Source: Pyrobaculum neutrophilum V24Sta
GTDB lineage: Archaea > Thermoproteota > Thermoprotei > Thermoproteales > Thermoproteaceae
Assembly: GCF_000019805.1 (NCBI RefSeq)
Contig: NC_010525.1
Location: 1,194,618 to 1,258,617 of the forward strand
Direction: 5' to 3'
DNA: 64,000 bases
Numbering within the stretch: the stretch's first letter is position 1; each line of letters begins with the position of its first letter. The position numbers were made by a program, and so were the translations under genes. This document shows positions 49,367 to 56,957 of the stretch, piece after piece. The notes below the pieces were generated by a model. It saw only the letters and a program-made list of their open reading frames with translations. It did not search any database and was not told the DNA's origin.

Positions 49367-50084
49367 TCTCTGTGGGGATGTTGTGTATGTTTTCCCCATA
49401 GAGGACAGCCCGCCCGGCTAGCCACAAGACGGTATCGATGTGTAGAGGAGGAATGCCAGCTTCTCTAGAAATCGTGTTCCAGACCTCTTGAACCTCCCTA
49501 TATCTCCTCATGGCCTCGTGGGGCGGGATGTCTATCAACCCGGCGCACCACGTCAAGTGGGCAACCCGGTAGTCTACTGGTATCGGTATATCGAAGGGCA
49601 GCGGCCTATCCACTCCCCGGCTACACATATAGACGTAGTTTAGGATCTTTATGGTGAAGACGAGCGTCTTCTGGTTGCGGTCTGCGCCGAGCAGGGCCGC
49701 GAGTCTGTCAGGAACGTTGCCTAAGTCCTCCAGGTCGGGGAGGTAGCCGCACGCCTTCTGCACACGCCTCTTCCTTGCCTCTACGCCCAGTCTGAGGTAG
49801 GGGCTCGTCTCGACGTATCTGAGAAACTCGGCGCAGACGTCGTAAACCCTTCTAGAGAAGTATCGGCCGAAGTAGCCCCAGTGCTCTTCCCCCTTCCCGG
49901 ACAGCCTATAGCTCACCAAGGCGTTAAGCATGGCGAGTCTCGCGGCGGTTTCTTCGCCGTTGTGCTGTAGGACTCTACAGACGGCGTGGTACTGGGGGTC
50001 CTGCCTCTCTAGCCTCAAGACGCCCCGGACCCCCAGAGCTCTCAGGAGCTCAACTACTCTTTTTAACTGCAAGTCTTCTCCCAT
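49281..50084 (-). CDS. AGOG archaeal 8-oxoguanine DNA glycosylase/lyase
   Basis: 267 residues. Thermophile glycosylase first described from Pyrobaculum that removes 8-oxoguanine. Matches the family: GKGEEHWGYFGRYF, then DRNQKTLVFTIKILNYVY with the catalytic Lys, and IPIPVDYRVAHLT with the catalytic Asp. Unlike EndoIII, no Fe-S loop is present, as expected for AGOG. Its start overlaps the priL end by 35 bp, and its 3' end overlaps the small convergent gene, which may include a non-essential tail (RLSKRRGETSEE). Confidence 0.87.
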   Translation of the reverse strand: MGEDLQLKRVVELLRALGVRGVLRLERQDPQYHAVCRVLQHNGEETAARLAMLNALVSYRLSGKGEEHWGYFGRYFSRRVYDVCAEFLRYVETSPYLRLGVEARKRRVQKACGYLPDLEDLGNVPDRLAALLGADRNQKTLVFTIKILNYVYMCSRGVDRPLPFDIPIPVDYRVAHLTWCAGLIDIPPHEAMRRYREVQEVWNTISREAGIPPLHIDTVLWLAGRAVLYGENIHNIPTEIISAFQWRQECRRLSKRRGETSEERSAS

Positions 50085-51105
50085 ACTGAAGCGGGTTTTT
50101 AACGCCGCATCTGAGGTTGGTGGGGCACAAGCCCCACGAGTTCATGGTTTCGCAGCTGGGCACGGCGTACTCCTTTCTACCTCCTGCTTGGCCGGCTATG
50201 TGCATAACTTGGTACCTCGTTATCTTCTCGTTGAAGTCAGGTGAGGCGCGGAACAACTCGACTATCTGCTCCACGTCCCATCCCCTCTTGATTAGGTAGG
50301 TCGTGATGGCGAATCTGGCGGTGTGTGGCAGGTTCTCCCCCTTCTTGAGCGCCGCGAGTATCGCCTCCATACAGGGGGGGTCGGCGCCTCCCGTAGCTTG
50401 CCCCGCTTGTAGCACTGGGCGTTGGGAGTACCTCTTTATTACATCCTCTAGCTGGGTTAGGTCTATGGACATGGCGACTTTTCCGACGGCTAGCTCGTTT
50501 TCTCTAACTATCTGAAGTATACGCTCTTCATACGACTCCTCGAGAAGCCTTTCGAAGTCCTCCATGGGCACGATCACCCATCCCCTCACGACGGGCCTAT
50601 TAATCATGGCCCAGTAAGGGTCTTGCGGCGCATATCTAAGATACGACGTCCACCTCACCGCTACAGGCGAGTTGTACACCGCCATGATGATGCCCGCTGC
50701 TACCTCGCCTGCTGGCCTCGCGTTTACGCCCAGATCTCTTGCCAGCTCTATCTTACACCTCGGGTCCTGTATGCCGGGAACCTTCCTTAGGAGCGCGGTG
50801 AAGTTCTTGCTCTCGGAATCTGCAAACCTCCGCAAGACGTGTGGGTTTTTCGTGGCGGCGGCTATATACAAGGCGAGCCTGGCCGCGGCCGCCGTTGCGT
50901 CTGGAGCGTCTAGACACTGACGTGGGTTAGGCAAGCGGCGCTCCAGCGAGGTCCTTAGTCGCTCAAGCGCCTTCTCCACAAGAGCTCCGTCGGCTAAAAC
51001 GGCATCTAGGAGGAGGCCCCTCCTCGATAGATACGCCGCCGATTTGTCCAGAAACGGGAAGAAGCACGCCAGTTCTCCAAGAGAAACGTTGCATGCCACA
51101 TACAC
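50050..51105 (-). CDS. priL: DNA primase large subunit PriL
   Basis: 351 residues. Regulatory Fe-S subunit of archaeal/eukaryotic primase. Four cysteines for the cluster: DPPCMEAIL near residue 238, PSCETMNSWG, GLCPTNLRC, with RKEYAVPSC typical of the C-terminal domain. Operon with AGOG downstream. The catalytic small subunit PriS is not in the window. Confidence 0.92.
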   Translation of the reverse strand: MYVACNVSLGELACFFPFLDKSAAYLSRRGLLLDAVLADGALVEKALERLRTSLERRLPNPRQCLDAPDATAAAARLALYIAAATKNPHVLRRFADSESKNFTALLRKVPGIQDPRCKIELARDLGVNARPAGEVAAGIIMAVYNSPVAVRWTSYLRYAPQDPYWAMINRPVVRGWVIVPMEDFERLLEESYEERILQIVRENELAVGKVAMSIDLTQLEDVIKRYSQRPVLQAGQATGGADPPCMEAILAALKKGENLPHTARFAITTYLIKRGWDVEQIVELFRASPDFNEKITRYQVMHIAGQAGGRKEYAVPSCETMNSWGLCPTNLRCGVKNPLQYGRRLAVKKSS

Positions 51106-51127
51106 ATTTCCCTACCCCCTTTATAAA

Positions 51128-52201
51128 CTAGCTATGTAGTTCCAATATGTCAAGTGTGGGGGCTAGCTCTCTGTACCTCCCGCCTGTTATTTTAGCTATT
51201 TGTTTCAAAAAGGGGTTTTTCTCGGTGGCGATGACGTGGAGCCGCCTGAACCTTTTGGCTAAGTCGAGGACTTTTTCAACGTCGCTGGTTCGTCCATCTG
51301 TGATCACAACGACGTCGTTCACAACGCCGTGGTTGTGTAATAGCTCTAGCGCAGAGGCAAGCTCTGTGCCCCCCATGGCGTAGATGTACCTCAAGATCTC
51401 CAACATATCTCCCAGGTAGCGGTGGACGGGGTGGGGGGTCCACATGAAGTCAGCGCCTACGTTAAACAAGACGAGCGAGACGGAGCCGCGTAGCTGGGCT
51501 ACCTGGCGTAAGTATCTCGCGACGGCGTTTTTGGCGACCCTAAGCTTCGTCGAAGGGCCGAGGTACTCCTTCATGCTTCCTGAGACGTCTAACGCCACGT
51601 AGATAGGCTTGTCTATCACGTGTGTGTACTCCCGGATGTACAGATCGCCGTCCGATATCGGTCTGCCCAACGCAGCCTTCCTCGCCACCGAGACGGCGGT
51701 TTTTATGAGATCTACATCTGAGGGTGGGGAGTAGGGCGTGTACTGCCGTATGGATCTCACGGCGGATTTCACGTGTAGAAGGCCTGCGCCGCGTGCCACG
51801 ATGTTCGCCTTGGACTCCTCAACCGCGTCCCGCGGTAGGCTAAGCCTCTTTATGACCTCCAGTTTTACGCGGGGCGTCGCGTCGACTGGGACGTATCTGT
51901 TGACCAGGTGAGCCAGGGTGGGAGCCTCCTCCCTCCCCACTGCGGCGGTAGCCGCCGTTGTGTAACCCCCCTCGGCTGACGGCGTGCAGCTCAACGCCGC
52001 CTCTATGACCCTCTTAGCCTCAGAGGGGCTGAGGCGTAGGTAGCCGGCTAGGTTTTGGGCCAATATCTCGAGAACCTTGTTCCCGTCCACGTCCCCCAAC
52101 TGCGCTCTCGCATATACGTCCGCCAACGCGTATATCAAGCTCCTTGTGGAGATCCCGCCTAGACACCGGTGAATTGCGACCAGGAGATCAGCCAGCTCCA
52201 T
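51128..52201 (-). CDS. VWA-domain protein partnered with MoxR
   Basis: About 357 residues. The C-terminal half is a von Willebrand A domain with complete MIDAS motif: DVSGSMKEY near residue 210, the Thr in MGGTELASAL and the Asp in VVITDGRTSD. The N-terminal half is helical. Its ATG at 52201 lies inside the end of the upstream MoxR gene, so the two are made together. MoxR-VWA pairs work as metal-insertion or complex-maturation chaperones; the client is unknown. Confidence 0.85.
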   Translation of the reverse strand: MELADLLVAIHRCLGGISTRSLIYALADVYARAQLGDVDGNKVLEILAQNLAGYLRLSPSEAKRVIEAALSCTPSAEGGYTTAATAAVGREEAPTLAHLVNRYVPVDATPRVKLEVIKRLSLPRDAVEESKANIVARGAGLLHVKSAVRSIRQYTPYSPPSDVDLIKTAVSVARKAALGRPISDGDLYIREYTHVIDKPIYVALDVSGSMKEYLGPSTKLRVAKNAVARYLRQVAQLRGSVSLVLFNVGADFMWTPHPVHRYLGDMLEILRYIYAMGGTELASALELLHNHGVVNDVVVITDGRTSDVEKVLDLAKRFRRLHVIATEKNPFLKQIAKITGGRYRELAPTLDILELHS

Positions 52202-53108
52202 GTATAGCTCTGTCGAACAGCTCAACGACGGCTTTCTTATCCTCTGGGCCGTAGGGGGTGTTGGCTAGGAGGGCCCTCTTGAGGTCCCGTAGCGTTGGAT
52301 CTCTACGTTGAGCCCACGCTTGCGCTGTGGCGTCGGCGAGGGCGTAGCTGAGAGATCTCACCGACTGCGGATAGCCGGCTTTCTCCGCGGCTTGTGCAAA
52401 CTTCGCCAGGATCTCGGCCAACTTAGGCGGGATCTCGGCTCCGAGGTCGCCTACCGCCTCCTTTGCTTTCCAGAGGAGGATCGACTTGAGTAGATCCACG
52501 TCTGGCGTCTTAACCTCAACGAACTTCAGCCTATCTGCGAGCGCCTCTGAGAGATCGTACACCCCCTCGTATTCGCTTGGGTTTGCCGTCCCAATTAGGG
52601 CGAAGTCTGCGCGTATCCTGTAGCCTCTTACATAGATGTAATGCTCCTGTATCGCCTGCAGTAGTGCCGCTTGGGCGTAGGGGTTCAGGCGGTTGAGCTC
52701 GTCCATTATCAAGACTGTTCCATGCGCCAACACCAGGGGGCCTGGTATGTAGGAGAGCGGGTGGTCGAAGCCGGCTTGTAGAACCACGGCTATGTCTATA
52801 TCGCCGGTGAGGTCAACTGCCGTCATGTGGGAGTGGCAAGCCACGGTTACGTAGGGGGGTTCGCCCAGCGCGAGGATTTCGGCGATGGTCTCAGCCAGCG
52901 TCGTCTTCCCGAGGCCTACGGTGCCCACCAACACTACGGGTCTCCCTATCATCAACCCGCTTAACACGTCCAACACGACGTCGTCTAGCCCCCTTAATAC
53001 GCGGCTTACCCTGGACCTTATCTCCTCCACCCCCAGCTGCCTAACTCTATCTCTGACGAGCTTGGGTATATCGACGGCCCGCCTCTGTAGAAGCTCCGAA
53101 AGCCTCAC
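52188..53108 (-). CDS. MoxR-family AAA+ ATPase
   Basis: About 306 residues. AAA+ chaperone-like ATPase: Walker A VGTVGLGKTTLAETI near residue 55, Walker B TVLIMDELNRLNP, sensor 1 IGTANPSEYEG, and arginine-finger region DRLKFVEV. GTG 53108 is chosen: TTTATAAAA lies about 24 nt upstream, and the open frame farther upstream (to 53588) is antisense to the Clp1-like gene. Overlaps the VWA gene by 14 bp. Confidence 0.9.
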   Translation of the reverse strand: MRLSELLQRRAVDIPKLVRDRVRQLGVEEIRSRVSRVLRGLDDVVLDVLSGLMIGRPVVLVGTVGLGKTTLAETIAEILALGEPPYVTVACHSHMTAVDLTGDIDIAVVLQAGFDHPLSYIPGPLVLAHGTVLIMDELNRLNPYAQAALLQAIQEHYIYVRGYRIRADFALIGTANPSEYEGVYDLSEALADRLKFVEVKTPDVDLLKSILLWKAKEAVGDLGAEIPPKLAEILAKFAQAAEKAGYPQSVRSLSYALADATAQAWAQRRDPTLRDLKRALLANTPYGPEDKKAVVELFDRAIHGAG

Positions 53109-53195
53109 GCACAAAACGGATCCCGGTTTTATAAATGGTAAGGCACTGCCTCCGCATTGGACATTGTTATAAATGGGCTTCTTGACGCTTAGTGT

Positions 53196-54473
53196 ATGAC
53201 TATTCGCGTTCTCAAGACCGGCGATATGTACCGCATAGAGGGCCCCGCCAAGGTGGTGGTTAGGAGGGGCCAGATATACGCCACCGGCGTTGTATACGGC
53301 GAGGGGCAGAGCTTTACGGTCCTCAGGGCGAGGAGGCTTGTGATAAAGGCGCTGGGCGATTCGGAGGTCGAGTTGGTGTTGGGGCCTGGTGCCCTCATGG
53401 AGAAGGTGGCTCCCCAGGAGGAGATCGTGGACGAGTGGGAGCGTAGGATCGCCGACGTGGACCCGCGGGGCGTGGCGTTGATCATAGGCATGATGGACGT
53501 GGGGAAGTCCACCTTGGCGGCTATGTTGGGCAATAAGGCGCTGTCGCGCGGCTACAAGGTCGCCGTGATAGACGCAGATGTTGGCCAAAACGACCTAGGT
53601 CCCCCCACCACAGTGTCTATGGCGAGGCTTACGAGGTATATTACGCACCTTAGGCAGCTGGCGGCGGAGAAGAGCATATTTCTACAGTCCACGAGTCTCG
53701 AAAGGGTGTGGCCGAGGGCTGTGGAACAGATCGCAAAGGCTGTGGACTACGCGAGAGAGAGGTGGGGCGTAGAGACCATAGTGATCAACACAGACGGGTG
53801 GGTCCTCGACGAAGAAGCGGTCGCGTTTAAGCGCAAGTTAATCGAGAGGCTCAAGCCGTCTCTCATAGTCGCGATACAGGTGGAGAGAGAGCTTGCGCCC
53901 ATTATAGAGGGCTATGGGAACGTGGTGGTTCTCCCCCCGCCTCCCCACGTGAGAGTGAGGACGAGAGAAGACAGGAAGATACACAGAGAGATGGGCTACG
54001 GCAGATACATATTTCCGCCTGTGGAGCTCGCCCTCTCTCTCGACAAAACCCCTCTATGTAATCTGCCGATCTTCAGAGGCGTGGAGCTCTCCGATGATCT
54101 AAGAAGGATGCTCACAAGGGCGGTGGGGGCCCCCGTGTTGAAGGCGTTTCAAGCCGGGGGGAGGGTGTATGCGGTTGTCCAAAGCGATACGTGGTCGCTC
54201 AGGAAAGTCGGCGGTTTCCAGGTGGTGTGTCTACCTAACGAGTTCGAGAAGGGCCTACTCGTGGGGCTCGAAGACCGGGAGGGGTTTCTCGTCGGGTTAG
54301 GCGTGTTGAAGAAGATATACTACGACAGAAGAAAGGCTGTCGTCTACACATCAAGCGATGTGGAAAGGAGGATAGGCGAGGTCAAATGTATAAGGCTTGG
54401 TCTCGTCAGACTCGACGAGAACTTCAACGAGGTTGAGAGGGCGACGAATCTGCTCAAGGTGGAGGAGACCTAA
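53196..54473 (+). CDS. Clp1/Grc3-type polynucleotide 5'-hydroxyl kinase
   Basis: 425 residues. RNA/DNA 5'-OH kinase of the Clp1 family. Walker A GMMDVGKSTLA near residue 97, DADVGQNDLGPPT for the substrate/metal site, and IVINTDGWVLDEEA for the Walker-B-like lid region. The N-terminal beta domain (RVLKTGDMYRIEGPAKVVV) and C-terminal domain fit archaeal members. ATG 53196 is about 25 nt downstream of GTTATAAAT. Confidence 0.88.
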   Translation: MTIRVLKTGDMYRIEGPAKVVVRRGQIYATGVVYGEGQSFTVLRARRLVIKALGDSEVELVLGPGALMEKVAPQEEIVDEWERRIADVDPRGVALIIGMMDVGKSTLAAMLGNKALSRGYKVAVIDADVGQNDLGPPTTVSMARLTRYITHLRQLAAEKSIFLQSTSLERVWPRAVEQIAKAVDYARERWGVETIVINTDGWVLDEEAVAFKRKLIERLKPSLIVAIQVERELAPIIEGYGNVVVLPPPPHVRVRTREDRKIHREMGYGRYIFPPVELALSLDKTPLCNLPIFRGVELSDDLRRMLTRAVGAPVLKAFQAGGRVYAVVQSDTWSLRKVGGFQVVCLPNEFEKGLLVGLEDREGFLVGLGVLKKIYYDRRKAVVYTSSDVERRIGEVKCIRLGLVRLDENFNEVERATNLLKVEET

Positions 54474-54799
54474 TCCGTCTGCACCCGGGCGGTCACCGCC
54501 GGCAGTCGCCGACTCGCGCCTAGGAACCCCCCGTCTACGCACTCATCGGTAGCCAAGCTACCTCCGGCCCTGGCATGGGGCGGCCCTCCGCGGATGTCTT
54601 CGGGGCAGAGCCCCTAGGGTGCACACCCCCTTTTTGCATCCACGGCGACCTTAGCCCGAGGTATTATGGATGCCCGTGTTGGCGTGGGCGAGGAGAATCC
54701 CCACCCTTTAGGGCGGCGGAGGCAAGAAACTATATAAACATCCGCCTAGTCTGAGGTCGTGAGCGTAGCGGGCAGCGCCTGAACGCTGATGAGCTCATC
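54474..54799. other. 326-bp intergenic region with repeat copy B
   Basis: No credible complete gene. The first part is GC-rich. From about 54552 a plus-strand frame reads AKLPPALAWGGPPRMSSG before a stop, resembling a TnpB-type protein tail. Copy B of the repeat follows, then TATATAAAC (about 54731-54739) and GC-rich sequence with inverted GAGCTC-type elements near 54790. Confidence 0.45.
54574..54720 (+). repeat. Diverged repeat copy B, TnpB-element-like right end
   Basis: Contains CATGGGGCGGCCCTCCG (54574 on), a segment at 54654-54696 that matches the inverse of 19551-19593 at about 37 of 43 positions, and a terminal hairpin around ACCCTTTAGGG (54703-54713). Order and hairpin recall the 3' ends of archaeal TnpB elements, where the guide (omega) RNA is encoded. 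No transposase gene remains. Inference from pattern recognition only. Confidence 0.45.
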
Positions 54800-55582
54800 T
54801 CAGGGCGAGCTTTCTTCCCGCGGCTCCGAAAGATCTGCTACGGTCCCCAGGTAGGTCATGTCGGCTAGGTATACCTCTATGTTTTCCGGCTTCCACTCCA
54901 CATGTCTAAGGAGCGTGCGCCCCTCCGCCGCGAGGCTCGGGATCTCTCTGATGTCTACCCCCGTTATAAGGGGATGGGCAGCCGGTAGCACCACTATCCG
55001 TATGTGGCCCCTCCTCTTGCAAGGTCCGCCGTATAGAGATCTACAGAGCTTCGTACGTGATGCGCGTATCTTGAGTATGGCGGGCTCCTTCACGGCGTAG
55101 CCAATTTCGTCTCTGATCACCACGGCGGGGTGGGTGTGGCCCATAACGACGACCTCAGCCCGCTCTAGGTCCTCCCTGGCAGGTTTAACGTGGCCGTGTA
55201 GCAGGAGGTACCTCCCCAGTAGCACCCCCCTGTTAGGCGCAACCTCCACGCCCTCTATACCCACCGCGATCTGTTCAAGCAACGAGTCGTGGTTGCCCGG
55301 TATCAAGAGGAGGGGCGCCCTCTTGGCGATAGCTCTCAGGAAGGTCTTCACCTCCTCCACGCTTTCCCGCGGCACGGGAAGCTCGTGCTTCACGTCGCCC
55401 AGTATCGCTATAGACGTGGCGTTGTGTTGTTCTAGAAGCTCAAGGATCCCGCCTATTAATCTGCCGGTCTGGCTAACCGCGTTGACCCCCCTCTCCCTCC
55501 TCAGCTCTACCTCGTAACCCACGTGCGTATCCGCAAGCAACAAGATCCTCTCGCGCCGCAACGGCAGAACAACGCCCCGCAC
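54800..55582 (-). CDS. Metallophosphoesterase, COG1407 type
   Basis: 260 residues. Calcineurin-like two-metal phosphoesterase: LLADTHVGYEVE near residue 17, ILGDVKHELPVP, GNHDSLLE near 95, LLHGHVKP and GHTHPAVVI. This family is often encoded beside Lhr helicases and may act on nucleic acid ends; here the Lhr-like gene is 54 kb away at the window edge. Starts at the ATG or GTG near 55582. Confidence 0.85.
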   Translation of the reverse strand: MRGVVLPLRRERILLLADTHVGYEVELRRERGVNAVSQTGRLIGGILELLEQHNATSIAILGDVKHELPVPRESVEEVKTFLRAIAKRAPLLLIPGNHDSLLEQIAVGIEGVEVAPNRGVLLGRYLLLHGHVKPAREDLERAEVVVMGHTHPAVVIRDEIGYAVKEPAILKIRASRTKLCRSLYGGPCKRRGHIRIVVLPAAHPLITGVDIREIPSLAAEGRTLLRHVEWKPENIEVYLADMTYLGTVADLSEPREESSP

Positions 55583-55594
55583 GCCATATCCCGA

Positions 55595-56080
55595 CTACAG
55601 TTTATTAATAATATCCACGGCGGCTTTCGCCATTTCTAAAACAGCGATAGACCTCATCTTAAACGGCGGCACGCCGACGCTTCTGTGTATGGCGAGACGC
55701 TCATCGAAATGGACGACATAGACCTCGCCCATCCACCTGTACAGCCTCGTGAACTCTCTTCCAGGTTTGCCCAAGACCTTGTTCAGAATCACCCCAAGCA
55801 CCTCTCCCCGAGCCACCGCGTGGAGGATCTCCACCGCGCGGACGGTTTCAAGATCCTCATCAACCACATAGACCACATGTTTACACCTAAGGAAACGCTC
55901 GAGGTAGCGCCTATCTGTGAGCTGAAACGCGGGAAAGTCGACTACCGAGCTGGACCGGCCAAGAGGTTTTGCAACGCGGATAGGCGCGCCGGATATGACG
56001 CTCCAGACGTAAGCCATAACCTCTGCAAAGGTGGTTTTACCCGTGCCGCCCTTGGAGCCGCTGGTTATACACAGATCCAC
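55595..56080 (-). CDS. MinD/ParA-like P-loop ATPase
   Basis: 161 residues, shorter than classical MinD (about 250). Deviant Walker A KGGTGKTTFAEVM near residue 9-21, Walker-A-prime region VVDFPAFQLTD, and VLGVILNKVLGKPG. It could be a cluster-assembly or localisation ATPase; target unknown. Start is the GTG at 56080. The phosphoesterase gene follows 12 bp later on the same strand. Confidence 0.78.
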   Translation of the reverse strand: MDLCITSGSKGGTGKTTFAEVMAYVWSVISGAPIRVAKPLGRSSSVVDFPAFQLTDRRYLERFLRCKHVVYVVDEDLETVRAVEILHAVARGEVLGVILNKVLGKPGREFTRLYRWMGEVYVVHFDERLAIHRSVGVPPFKMRSIAVLEMAKAAVDIINKL

Positions 56081-56137
56081 GGCATATATGCCAGTTTTAA
56101 GGCCACTGCGCAGTAGAAGAAAAACGGACGTATCAAC

Positions 56138-56257
56138 GTGGAGAAGAGAGTCCTGCGGGGGGAGCTATCCCCTGAGGACTACATAAGGCTGTACCACCTA
56201 AGGAAGAGAAATATAGTGAAGTATCTACTCTACAAAATCCTATATCTTTTCAGATAG
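56138..56257 (+). CDS. Possible 39-residue SHOCT-like small protein
   Basis: Short frame from GTG 56138 to TAG 56257. The segment LRGELSPEDYIRLYHLR resembles SHOCT-type two-helix motifs (xxGEIxxEEYxxL), followed by a hydrophobic YLLYKILYLF end that could touch the membrane. A TTTTAAGG about 38 nt upstream is a weak promoter. Converges on the rimI-like gene with 18 bp overlap. Might not be real. Confidence 0.4.
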   Translation: MEKRVLRGELSPEDYIRLYHLRKRNIVKYLLYKILYLFR

Positions 56258-56719
56258 CCTGCCGCAGAACTCAGCCGCTTTTTTCCTATCTCCTAGAGAC
56301 AGCCTATATCCATCTTCGCCATCGCTGTAGTAGCTCTTCAACAGCTCGACCACCTTGAAGCCGGCGGCTTGGTACAGCCGCAACGCCGGCTCGTTGCTGA
56401 CTCTAACCTCTAGGAAAACATCGGAGACTTTGCCATCGGCGAGGAGCCTAAGCGCTGTACACAACAACGCTTTACCGACGCCTCTACCTCTGAAGTCCGG
56501 ATCCACAGCTATCGCTATAACATGTGCCCTGCCCCCCTCGATACATGTGACGATGTAGCCCACCACCTTGCCGCCCGCCACGTACACATACGAGTTGTCG
56601 TAGCAGTAGGAGCAGAGGAACTTCAACAACTCAACGCTGTAGATGTCGTCGGGCTTGAAGGACTTAAGCTCTATCTCGTAAAGACTCGGTATATCAGACG
56701 CCTGACACCTCCTCAACAC
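56240..56719 (-). CDS. rimI: RimI-type GNAT N-acetyltransferase
   Basis: 159 residues. Archaeal N-terminal protein acetyltransferase (Ard1/RimI). Acetyl-CoA loop DPDFRGRGVGKALLCTAL near residue 85, the N-terminal RRCQASDIPSLYEIELKSF, and VRVSNEPALRLYQAAGF with the catalytic Tyr region. The start at 56719 lies about 24 nt from GTTTATAACC. Confidence 0.88.
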   Translation of the reverse strand: MLRRCQASDIPSLYEIELKSFKPDDIYSVELLKFLCSYCYDNSYVYVAGGKVVGYIVTCIEGGRAHVIAIAVDPDFRGRGVGKALLCTALRLLADGKVSDVFLEVRVSNEPALRLYQAAGFKVVELLKSYYSDGEDGYRLSLGDRKKAAEFCGRLSEKI

Positions 56720-56738
56720 AGGCCGCCAAACCCCCCGC

Positions 56739-56748
56739 GTTTATAACC
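56739..56748. promoter_or_regulatory. TATA box between rimI and the RNA candidate
   Basis: GTTTATAACC is near-palindromic. It is centred about 24 nt from the rimI ATG (leftward) and about 24 nt from position 56767, just inside the 5' stem of the predicted rightward RNA. Confidence 0.45.
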
Positions 56749-56763
56749 TTGTCTCACGGCGCA

Positions 56764-56920
56764 CCGCCCCTTGCGGCTGAGTGCGCGGCCGTCTAGGGTC
56801 CAGTGGCCGCGGACGAGGGGCGGCTTGGCACGCCCCGCGTTGACCAGCGCCCGATGCAGGGACTACGTGACGCTAGTCTCGATACGCCGGTCCCAGCGCG
56901 CCCGGCGCAGGTGGTTTTTT
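56764..56920 (+). ncRNA. Candidate structured non-coding RNA
   Basis: Long perfect helices: CCGCCCCT (56764-56771) with AGGGGCGG (56816-56823), enclosing CGCGGCC (56784-56790) with GGCCGCG (56805-56811). Then GGGACTA (56859-56865) pairs with TAGTCTC (56874-56880, one G-U) inside GCGCC/GGCGC (56847-56851, 56904-56908). A T6 tract at 56915-56920 looks like a terminator. The region has no credible coding frame. It is not a tRNA, 5S rRNA or obvious SRP RNA. Family unknown; rightward direction is inferred from the T-tract and TATA box. Confidence 0.5.
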
Positions 56921-56957
56921 ATCTACAGCAGATTTATAGGAGCCCCCCAGTGGGTAC

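Noticed and set aside
52188..53588. Long N-terminal extension of the MoxR frame (about 160 extra residues)
   Set aside because: The extension is antisense to the Clp1-type kinase, is rich in His/Arg/Pro without domain character, and the GTG at 53108 has a correctly spaced TATA box.
54757..54800. C/D box sRNA from GTGAG, CTGA and TGATGA motifs
   Set aside because: The C box is degenerate, spacing is irregular and no final D box or terminal stem was found.
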